Assembly (NCBI GenBank): GCA_050013615.1
Contig: JBEKEX010000050.1
Span: forward strand, 1-20,624
DNA from: JBEKEX01 sp050013615
Lineage (GTDB): Bacteria; Chloroflexota; Anaerolineae; Anaerolineales; Anaerolineaceae
Reading direction: 5' to 3'
Length of the DNA stretch: 20,624 bases
Below the pieces are notes generated by a model. It saw only the letters and a program-made list of their open reading frames with translations. It was not told where the DNA came from and did no database searches. Position 1 is the stretch's first letter, and the number at the start of each line of letters is the position of its first letter. Shown here in pieces: positions 15,241 to 20,624 of this stretch. A program made the position numbers and the translations under genes.

Positions 15241-15867
15241 TTGGAACGAACGGTTGATAAAGACCCAATGACTTTTACAGATATGATGCGGCTGCGTTTC
15301 AAGGGCGTGATCGACCCGATAGCAGGCTTTTTGAGCCGGCTTGGTTTCAAGCCAAACACGATCACATACCTGGGGTTGCTCGGTAATGCAATTGGGGCAG
15401 TGTTGGTAGCTTTTGGTTACATCACCTGGGGTGGGGTGGTCGTGTTGTTGACCGCACCTTTTGATGCATTGGATGGCAGCATGGCACGGCTGCGAGGTGA
15501 AGCAACAAGTTGGGGGGCATTTGTCGACTCGGTCTCAGATCGTTATGCTGAACTGCTTCTCCTGGGTGGTTTGATGGTGTTTTATTTGCGCCAGGGCACG
15601 TGGTGGGCGTGTGTGCTGGTTTACCTGGCAGCGGGCGGTTCGGTGATGGTGTCCTATGTGAAGGCGCGGGCGGAGTCGCTGGGCTATGAGGCAAAGATCG
15701 GCATTTTGACCCGCCTGGAACGTTATCTTGTGCTTGTTCCCTGTTTGATTTTCAATATCCCCATTATCGCAGCAGGCATTTTGGCAGTGTTGGCAAATTT
15801 CACAGCTTTTCAACGTATCTATCATGTGGGTCAGCAAGCTCATCGGGACGAAAAGAAACCTGAATAG
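15241..15867 (+). CDS. CDP-alcohol phosphatidyltransferase, phosphatidylinositol-phosphate synthase-like
   Basis: Integral membrane enzyme that joins the diacylglycerol-phosphate of CDP-diacylglycerol to an alcohol, making a phospholipid head group. It has 208 aa and about five or six membrane helices. The signature DGx2ARx8Gx3Dx3D is complete: D78, G79, A82, R83, G92, D96, D100. Downstream, SYVKARAESLG (138-148) matches the SYxKARAE segment known from mycobacterial PgsA1-type enzymes that use inositol-phosphate, so phosphatidylinositol-phosphate is the best guess for the product. Phosphatidylglycerol-phosphate synthase is the main alternative. The TTG start at 15241 is preceded by GAAGGTG (15230-15236); ATG 15268 is a possible later start. 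lgt follows after 50 nt, so two envelope lipid genes are probably co-transcribed. Confidence 0.85.
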   Translation: MERTVDKDPMTFTDMMRLRFKGVIDPIAGFLSRLGFKPNTITYLGLLGNAIGAVLVAFGYITWGGVVVLLTAPFDALDGSMARLRGEATSWGAFVDSVSDRYAELLLLGGLMVFYLRQGTWWACVLVYLAAGGSVMVSYVKARAESLGYEAKIGILTRLERYLVLVPCLIFNIPIIAAGILAVLANFTAFQRIYHVGQQAHRDEKKPE

Positions 15868-15917
15868 CAAATTGTGCTTATCCCTTAAATCCAAATTCAG
15901 CTTTTAGAGGTTATCCC

Positions 15918-17003
15918 ATGGACATTAGCAATCTGCGAGTAGGTTTTTCAATTAATCTATCATTTCTTCATATGTCGGATATCGCTGCACTGTTGATCGC
16001 TCTGATCATTTTTGCCTTTAATTTAATCCCGGAATCTTCCATCAAAAATAATAAGATCAGATATATTCTCTACGTGGCGATATGGATCGTCTTGACTGCG
16101 GTGGGAAGATTCGTTTTGCCCACCGGCTCTGTATTGGCCTTACCGGTCGGCAGCCTGTTCATCCATTGGTATGGCGTGTTGATCATGACGGGTGCCCTGG
16201 CCGCTGCCTGGTTGGCTGTAAGGGAAAGCAAACGCCGCGGCATCAACCCGGATTATATTTGGGATATGCTGCCCTGGTTGTTGGTGGCAGGGGTGATCGG
16301 CGCACGCATATGGCATATTTTCTTCCCGCCCGAGTCGATGATTCAGGCAGGGATCACTACCCAATATTATTTTGCCCATCCGTTAGAGATGTTGCAAATT
16401 TGGAACGGCGGTTTGGGTATTCCTGGCGCTGTTATCGCTGGGGCGATTGCACTTTTCTATTACTGCCTCATTCGGAAGCAGAGTTTTTCCATCTGGATCG
16501 ATATCCTTGCCCCCGGCCTGGCTTTGGCGCAGGCCATTGGACGATGGGGAAATTTCTTGAATCAGGAAGTTTACGGTGCGCCAAGCAATTTGCCATGGGC
16601 AATCTACATCGACCCGGCACACCGCTTGCCGGCATTTGCCAACGTTGCTACCTATCATCCGCTTTTCCTGTATGAATCGATCTGGGATGTGCTACTCATG
16701 GCCTTGCTGCTTTGGATGGGTCGCAAATATATCAAGCAGTTGGTCAATGGTGACTTGTTCCTGGTGTATATGTTCGTTTATGGTTTGGGCCGTTTTTGCC
16801 TTGAATTCATCCGGCTGGACCCCGCACCGATCAATGGAGTCGATATCAACCAAATGGCGATGGTCGTCGTTATGGTGGTTGCGGCTGCGTTTTTGTTCGT
16901 TCGTCACGGAATCCGTCATGGGAAACATGAGGATGGCGGCGAGGAAGAAGCTCCTGCTCCTGAATCACAGGAAAATGATGGAGATAAACTGCAAGCGGAT
17001 TGA
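15918..17003 (+). CDS. lgt: Prolipoprotein diacylglyceryl transferase
   Basis: Membrane enzyme that moves diacylglycerol from phosphatidylglycerol to the lipobox cysteine of prolipoproteins, the first step of lipoprotein maturation; LspA acts next. It has 361 aa, longer than the usual 260-300 because of about 70 extra N-terminal residues with two hydrophobic segments and a charged C-terminal tail (about 335-361). Core motifs: IHWYGVLIM (82-90); GARIWHIFF (128-136); the signature IGRWGNFLNQEVYG (207-220), with R209 and N212; HPLFLYE (247-253); and YGLGRFCLEFIR (288-299), with R292. The HGG motif of E. coli Lgt reads IPG here (168-170), a position that varies among phyla. GAGG (15907-15910) is 7 nt before the ATG. 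A strong terminator follows. Confidence 0.93.
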   Translation: MDISNLRVGFSINLSFLHMSDIAALLIALIIFAFNLIPESSIKNNKIRYILYVAIWIVLTAVGRFVLPTGSVLALPVGSLFIHWYGVLIMTGALAAAWLAVRESKRRGINPDYIWDMLPWLLVAGVIGARIWHIFFPPESMIQAGITTQYYFAHPLEMLQIWNGGLGIPGAVIAGAIALFYYCLIRKQSFSIWIDILAPGLALAQAIGRWGNFLNQEVYGAPSNLPWAIYIDPAHRLPAFANVATYHPLFLYESIWDVLLMALLLWMGRKYIKQLVNGDLFLVYMFVYGLGRFCLEFIRLDPAPINGVDINQMAMVVVMVVAAAFLFVRHGIRHGKHEDGGEEEAPAPESQENDGDKLQAD

Positions 17004-17037
17004 AAGGCTGCGACTGTTCGATAAGTGGGATAATTAA

Positions 17038-17071
17038 GGAGCACGGCTGAGATGAGCTGTGCTCCCTTTTT
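17038..17071 (+). terminator. Rho-independent terminator after lgt
   Basis: An 11-bp stem has outer arms GGAGCAC (17038-17044) and GTGCTCC (17059-17065), extended inward by four further pairs including one G-U. Its 6-nt loop spans 17049-17054, and CTTTTT follows. It ends the phosphatidyltransferase-lgt unit and isolates the ABC transporter genes. Confidence 0.9.
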
Positions 17072-17128
17072 ATATCCCGCGGCAGAAGAAAGTTTAGGCC
17101 GTGGGAACAGATATTAGTGGGTTGTATC

Positions 17129-18073
17129 ATGATCCATACTGAAGATTTGACCAAACATTTCGATGATTTTGCAGCTGTCGATGGGGTAAACCTGGATATT
17201 CCCAGCGGTCAGGTGTTGGTATTATTAGGTCCCAACGGAGCGGGCAAGACCACCACCGTCCGTATGCTGACCTCGGTGCTGATGCCAACGCGTGGCAAGG
17301 CAGTGGTGGCCGGCTTTGATGTGGTCGAACAACCTGATAAAGTGCGTGCTTCAGTGGGAGTGCTGACCGAGCAACACGGTTTATATAACCGAATGAATGC
17401 TGAAGAGTATCTAGATTTCTATGCCCAGCTCTATAACATGAAGGCTGAAGTGAGGAAGCGACGGATCGATCAACTTTTGGAGGAGTTCGGGCTCTCCGAT
17501 GACCGCAGGCGACGGCTGGGAGAATATTCCAAGGGAATGCGCCAAAAGCTGGCGCTGGTGCGTGCATTGATCCACGAACCGCCGATCTTATTGCTGGATG
17601 AGCCCACTTCTGCCATGGACCCCGAAAGCGCTCGCATGGTGCGCGACAGCATCCGCCAACTCCGTTCTCGTGACCGCACAATCATCCTGTGCACTCATAA
17701 TTTGACCGAAGCCGAGGAACTGGCTGACCAGATAGCCATTATCCGCCATGGGCATATCTTGATGAATGATACTGCCGAAAACTTGAAGCTGGCCCTGTTG
17801 GGCCCGGCTGAATATGAGGCCAAGCTCGCAAACCGTGTGAATGGCTGGAAAGCAGAGCTTCCGGCCGGCGTGCTGTTGACGGCGCAAGGCGATGATTGGC
17901 TGCGTTTCCGGGTGGAATCGCCGGATGATGCCAACCCGGTTCTATTACGATTATTGATCTCTGGCCAACTGCAGGTCATTTCGTTCCAACCAGTGCATCG
18001 CAGTTTGGAAGCTGCCTATCTGGAAGCGGTTGGGCGGGCAGCTGCGGAGGAAGACGATGTTCGCTCAAATTGA
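17129..18073 (+). CDS. ABC transporter ATP-binding protein (ABC-2 / NatA-like)
   Basis: Cytoplasmic ATPase that powers the membrane protein encoded next. It has 314 aa from ATG 17129; an in-frame GTG at 17117 would add four residues, and neither has a clear Shine-Dalgarno site. Walker A is GPNGAGKT (34-41); the Q-loop glutamine is in VLTEQHGLYNRM (78-89); the ABC signature is YSKGMRQK (133-140, SKGM variant); Walker B is ILLLDEPT (153-160), with the catalytic Glu; and the H-loop His is in LCTHNLTEAEE (187-197). A C-terminal region of about 90 residues after the nucleotide-binding domain is typical of drug, sodium or polysaccharide ABC-2 exporters. The gene overlaps the permease by 17 nt. The substrate cannot be read from the sequence. 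Confidence 0.92.
   Translation: MIHTEDLTKHFDDFAAVDGVNLDIPSGQVLVLLGPNGAGKTTTVRMLTSVLMPTRGKAVVAGFDVVEQPDKVRASVGVLTEQHGLYNRMNAEEYLDFYAQLYNMKAEVRKRRIDQLLEEFGLSDDRRRRLGEYSKGMRQKLALVRALIHEPPILLLDEPTSAMDPESARMVRDSIRQLRSRDRTIILCTHNLTEAEELADQIAIIRHGHILMNDTAENLKLALLGPAEYEAKLANRVNGWKAELPAGVLLTAQGDDWLRFRVESPDDANPVLLRLLISGQLQVISFQPVHRSLEAAYLEAVGRAAAEEDDVRSN
18046..18050 (+). promoter_or_regulatory. Ribosome binding site deciding the permease start
   Basis: GGAGG lies 6 nt before ATG 18057, inside the end of the ATPase gene. It favours this start over the in-frame TTG at 18030. Confidence 0.75.
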
Positions 18074-19484
18074 ACCTGCCCTGGTGATCGCTCGACGTGA
18101 AGTGCGCGATGAATTACGTGATTGGCGCATCATCTTGCCTGTCCTGGCGTTGACCGTTTTCTTCCCATTCTTGATGAATTTCACAGCCCAACAGATGTTG
18201 GATTTCGTCAACCAATACGGCGCTTCGTTGATCGGCCAACGGCTGGTACCATTCCTGATGATGATCGTCGGATTCTTTCCCATTTCCGTTTCTTTGGTCA
18301 TTGCCCTGGAAACATTCGTGGGTGAAAAAGAACGCGGCAGTATCGAACCCTTGTTGAATACGCCCTTGAAAGATTGGCAGCTTTACCTGGGCAAGCTGCT
18401 TTCTGCCACCGTCCCGCCGCTTTTTGCCAGCTTCCTGGGTATGGTGGTGTATCTGAGTGGGTTGTTGATCGGCCATATTCCACTTCCCGATCCCGCCGTC
18501 ATGGTATTGATCTTTGTGCTGACGATCACTCAGGCAGTGGTGATGGTCAGCGGTGCCGTGGTGGTTTCCACCCAGGCCACGTCCATCCGTTCGGCAAACC
18601 TCCTGGCCAGTTTTATCATCATTCCAATTGCGCTGCTCATTCAAGCTGAAAGCGTGGTCATGTTCTGGGGCACTTATCAGACCTTATGGTGGGCAGTGCT
18701 CGGATTATTGGTGCTGGCATTTTTGTTGGTGCGAGTGGGATTGGCCCATTTTCAACGGGAAGAATTGCTGGGACGTGAGATCGATGTGCTCAACTTTGCC
18801 TGGGGATGGAACGTGTTCAAGCGCACTTTTGTCGGGAACGCCCATTCGGTCGGCGATTGGTTTAGGCGTGAATTGCCGCGGACGCTGGCTTCCATGTGGC
18901 TGCCGCTAGTGATCACTGCCTTGATGGCGCTTGCCGGCGTGGTTTTAGGCGCTCAAGAGTTTAATACAATCAAGTTCCCCCTGGACCGCACCAATTTCGC
19001 CGGGATCGATCAGGGTTTGCAATCCCTGATCCAGGTGTGGCCGGTGTTTTCCTTTGGCCCTGTGGTCGCGATTTGGTGGCAAAACCTGCGAGTACTGCTA
19101 TTGGCGTTGCTGCTGGGTAGTTTTTCCTTCGGCATTTTCGGTGTGATCCCCATGTTCGCGACGATGGGCATCACGGGTTACTTCATGGCGTTGTTGGGAG
19201 CACATGGGGTTTCTGCAGGGCAGTACCTGATCGGTTTTATTCTGCCTCACGGAATTTTCGAGATCCCAGCGGTGTTGATCTCTGTGGCCGCAGTGCTAAA
19301 GGCAGGCGCGATTTTAGCTACGCCGGATATCCGCCACACGGTAGGTGAAGTGTGGCTCTCGGCCCTGGCCGATTGGTCCAAAGTGATGGTAGGAATCGTC
19401 ATCCCATTGTTGTTCATTGCTGCCTGTGTGGAAGCTTGGGTGACTCCTCGACTAGCCCTGTGGTTGATTCCTCTGCTAAAATAG
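18057..19484 (+). CDS. ABC-2 permease fused to a SpoIIM-like domain
   Basis: Membrane partner of the preceding ATPase, 475 aa. The N-terminal half (about 1-235) looks like an ABC-2/NatB-type permease: a cytosolic REVRDELRDWR start (14-24), a first TM near 25-40, the ETFVGEKERGSIEPLLNTPL coupling segment (85-104) and about five more helices. The C-terminal half (about 280-465) matches the SpoIIM (DUF95) pattern: a WWQNLRVLLLALLLGSFSFG stretch (340-359), then FILPHGIFEIPAV (394-406), then a helix ending CVEAWVTP (457-464), where family members have PHG-FE-A and E-TP motifs. I see no stop or frameshift between the halves. The likely role is export of an unknown substrate. The SpoIIM assignment is by motif recognition and needs a profile search. 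Confidence 0.85.
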   Translation: MFAQIEPALVIARREVRDELRDWRIILPVLALTVFFPFLMNFTAQQMLDFVNQYGASLIGQRLVPFLMMIVGFFPISVSLVIALETFVGEKERGSIEPLLNTPLKDWQLYLGKLLSATVPPLFASFLGMVVYLSGLLIGHIPLPDPAVMVLIFVLTITQAVVMVSGAVVVSTQATSIRSANLLASFIIIPIALLIQAESVVMFWGTYQTLWWAVLGLLVLAFLLVRVGLAHFQREELLGREIDVLNFAWGWNVFKRTFVGNAHSVGDWFRRELPRTLASMWLPLVITALMALAGVVLGAQEFNTIKFPLDRTNFAGIDQGLQSLIQVWPVFSFGPVVAIWWQNLRVLLLALLLGSFSFGIFGVIPMFATMGITGYFMALLGAHGVSAGQYLIGFILPHGIFEIPAVLISVAAVLKAGAILATPDIRHTVGEVWLSALADWSKVMVGIVIPLLFIAACVEAWVTPRLALWLIPLLK

Positions 19485-19492
19485 TATATATG
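19464..19492 (+). promoter_or_regulatory. Candidate promoter for the MBL-fold gene
   Basis: TTGATT (19464-19469) and TATATG (19487-19492) are 17 nt apart, at the end of the permease gene. With only 29 nt between the genes, read-through from the ABC genes is equally possible. Confidence 0.3.
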
Positions 19493-19500
19493 GCTATCCA

Positions 19501-19508
19501 GAGGAGGG
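19501..19508 (+). promoter_or_regulatory. Ribosome binding site deciding the MBL-fold start
   Basis: GAGGAGGG lies 5 nt before ATG 19514. It overrules the in-frame ATG at 19490 and the long open frame back to 19352. Confidence 0.85.
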
Positions 19509-19513
19509 ATTTA

Positions 19514-20269
19514 ATGGGACAGATCACAATTCTGGGTTCGTCCTTTGCACTTCCGGGGCCACAGATGGAGAATACCTACCTGGTGGTTCAGGAAGGGGCG
19601 CGGACGGTGCTGGTGGATTGTGTCGGCAACCCGGTGGTACGCTTGCAGCAGGCAGGCATTGACCCCCTGCAAATTACGGAGTTGATACTGACCCACTTTC
19701 ACCCTGATCACGTCAGCGGTGTGCCATTGCTATTGATGGACCTGTGGCTGATGGGCCGGAAGGACCAATTAAAGATCTACGGTCTAAAAGATACTATCCG
19801 TCGGACGAATACAATGATGGGGCTCTATGAATGGCAACATTGGCCTGGTTTTTTCCCGGTCGAGTTCCACGGCTTCCCGGAAAAAGAATCAACGCTTTTA
19901 TTCGACACACCGGAAATAAAAGTGACCGGCTCGCCGGTGAAGCATCTTGTCCCGACGCTGGGGTTGCGTTTTGAATTCAAAGGATCGGGGAAATCTGCTG
20001 CGTATTCGTGTGATACGGAACCATGCCCTGAGGTGATCAAACTTGCAGAAAATGCTGATGTACTGCTACACGAGGCCTCAGGAGCTTCCAAGGGTCATAC
20101 CACGCCTCAACAGGCCGGCGAGGTGGCTACCAAAGCGAGGGTTGCAAAGTTGTATTTGATTCATTACCCGCCTGAAGCTGTGCAGGCGGACATGATTAAA
20201 GAAGCGCAAAGCGCCTTTTCAGGTCCGGTGGAAATTGCAAAAGATCTTGCTAAGATTGTAGTGGAATAG
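19514..20269 (+). CDS. Metallo-beta-lactamase-fold hydrolase (RNase Z/arylsulfatase-like subgroup)
   Basis: Zinc-dependent hydrolase, 251 aa, predicted cytosolic. The metal ligands of the superfamily are visible: H61, H63, D65 and H66 in THFHPDHVSG; H144 in PVKHLVP; D167 in YSCDTEP; and H217 in LIHYPPE. GHTTPQQAGEVA (195-206) matches the H(T/S)T-x-x-x-A segment of RNase Z-like and arylsulfatase-like members. It lacks an evident exosite arm for tRNA and has the compact length of stand-alone phosphodiesterase/hydrolase relatives, so true tRNA 3' processing is not assured. The start is fixed by a strong ribosome binding site. It lies 29 nt after the ABC permease and may be co-transcribed with it, though a functional link is not shown. 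Confidence 0.88.
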   Translation: MGQITILGSSFALPGPQMENTYLVVQEGARTVLVDCVGNPVVRLQQAGIDPLQITELILTHFHPDHVSGVPLLLMDLWLMGRKDQLKIYGLKDTIRRTNTMMGLYEWQHWPGFFPVEFHGFPEKESTLLFDTPEIKVTGSPVKHLVPTLGLRFEFKGSGKSAAYSCDTEPCPEVIKLAENADVLLHEASGASKGHTTPQQAGEVATKARVAKLYLIHYPPEAVQADMIKEAQSAFSGPVEIAKDLAKIVVE

Positions 20270-20276
20270 GTTACCA

Positions 20277-20311
20277 ATTCTGCAGGAAGGGTTCCCATTC
20301 CTGCATAGAAT
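20277..20311. repeat. Inverted repeat after the MBL-fold gene, possible terminator
   Basis: TGCAGGAA (20281-20288) pairs with TTCCTGCA (20298-20305). An inner GGG/CCC pairing has one bulged A, and outer arms ATTC (20277-20280) and GAAT (20308-20311) extend it beyond a 2-nt bulge. It starts 8 nt after the stop codon, the position expected of a terminator, but no T-tract follows on either strand. Confidence 0.5.
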
Positions 20312-20420
20312 AGGAAGCGATATGTTGGTCGACGTGATGGGATTTCATTGTCGCAGCCTAGACTTCGGTTGAGCAGTATCTGACTGACAGCCTGGGTTTG
20401 AGCGGGGAGCTTTCCAGTTG

Positions 20421-20624
20421 ATGATTGATGTGGGGTGCCTAGAACGTGAGTTGATGCAGATGTCCACAGAAGGTGCGCCTGGGCGGGAGTTTTGCGAGGC
20501 GATCTCGGAAGTGGCAGCGACAGGTCGGTTTACGCAACTGCGCGACGGGCTTCCCGGGATTGTATATAACGAGCTTTGGGCCTGGTACCAACAGGCGCCA
20601 GCGGCTTTTGTCGCAGGCTGGCAC
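20421..20624 (+). CDS. Partial ORF at the window end, unidentified
   Basis: An open frame of 68 codons begins at ATG 20421 (TTG 20418 also possible) and runs off the end of the window; an in-frame TGA lies shortly upstream. The visible N-terminus is acidic then mixed: a charged start, FCEAISEVAATGRFTQLRDG, and an aromatic stretch, YNELWAWYQQ, near the end. I recognise no family. GGGGAG (20404-20409) lies 11 nt before the ATG, a weakly placed ribosome binding site. Codon third positions are G/C-rich like the neighbours, which supports coding. The opposite strand is also open here (20624-20439) but looks like its shadow. The 20270-20420 gap holds only the inverted repeat above. Confidence 0.45.
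   Translation, partial: MIDVGCLERELMQMSTEGAPGREFCEAISEVAATGRFTQLRDGLPGIVYNELWAWYQQAPAAFVAGWH

Noticed and set aside
16384..16440. Loss of the HGG motif in Lgt as a sign of inactivity
   Set aside because: This position varies among phyla, and the essential Arg, Asn and signature segments are all present.
19352..19513. N-terminal extension of the MBL-fold protein
   Set aside because: It would overlap the permease gene by 133 nt, and GAGGAGGG fixes the start at 19514.
20439..20624. 61-codon minus-strand open frame at the window end
   Set aside because: The plus strand is also open here and has better codon third-position usage and a start preceded by a G-rich site. The minus frame is probably its shadow, though with so little sequence this is not certain.
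1..20624. CRISPR arrays, tRNA/rRNA genes, transposases, integrases, toxin-antitoxin or defence genes
   Set aside because: Looked for on both strands by eye; no regularly spaced repeats, cloverleaf-like segments or mobile-element proteins were found.

Overview
The window is about 20.6 kb of chromosomal DNA that reads as a housekeeping region of a bacterium, most likely Chloroflexota (Anaerolineae-like). This placement is an inference. It rests on a T-box-controlled type 2 isoleucyl-tRNA synthetase, a membrane protein with a Thr/Pro-rich linker and an Ig-like domain of a kind I associate with this phylum, a 7TM sensor with a C-terminal helix-turn-helix, moderate GC, and TTG/GTG starts next to good Shine-Dalgarno sites. 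I saw no rRNA, tRNA, CRISPR array, insertion sequence, integrase or prophage gene.

Layout. Positions 1-195 hold the 3' part of an isoleucine T-box leader with its terminator, controlling ileS (227-3379). A second terminator then separates an lspA-rluD-threonine aldolase operon (3466-5983). A membrane GAF-GGDEF protein runs on the minus strand (7530-5980), and its stop codon interlocks with that of the aldolase. From a divergent intergenic region (7531-7744) the plus strand resumes with a purine nucleoside phosphorylase. A three-gene cluster follows: two-TM Ig-like surface protein, GNAT acetyltransferase, 7TM-GAF-HTH protein. Next come an S1-domain RNA-binding protein coupled to an FtsK/SpoIIIE translocase, a CDP-alcohol phosphatidyltransferase of the phosphatidylinositol-phosphate synthase type, and lgt with a strong terminator. 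The last block is an ABC-2 exporter (ATPase plus a permease that appears fused to a SpoIIM domain), a metallo-beta-lactamase-fold hydrolase, and the 5' end of an unidentified ORF running off the window.

How it fits together. The lipoprotein pathway is represented twice: lgt attaches the lipid and lspA cleaves the signal peptide, in separate transcription units about 12 kb apart. Translation and RNA functions (ileS, rluD, S1 protein), chromosome segregation (ftsK), membrane lipid synthesis and salvage (punA) make up most of the rest.

No obvious new multi-gene defence or mobile system is visible. The points most worth checking are: (1) the ileS active-site motif is GVHH instead of HxGH, the swapped signature linked to mupirocin hyper-resistance in type 2 IleRS; (2) the apparent ABC-2 permease/SpoIIM fusion; (3) the 7TM-GAF-HTH protein with no kinase or cyclase domain, a candidate membrane-bound one-component regulator; and (4) a shared promoter style and a possibly leaderless mRNA.
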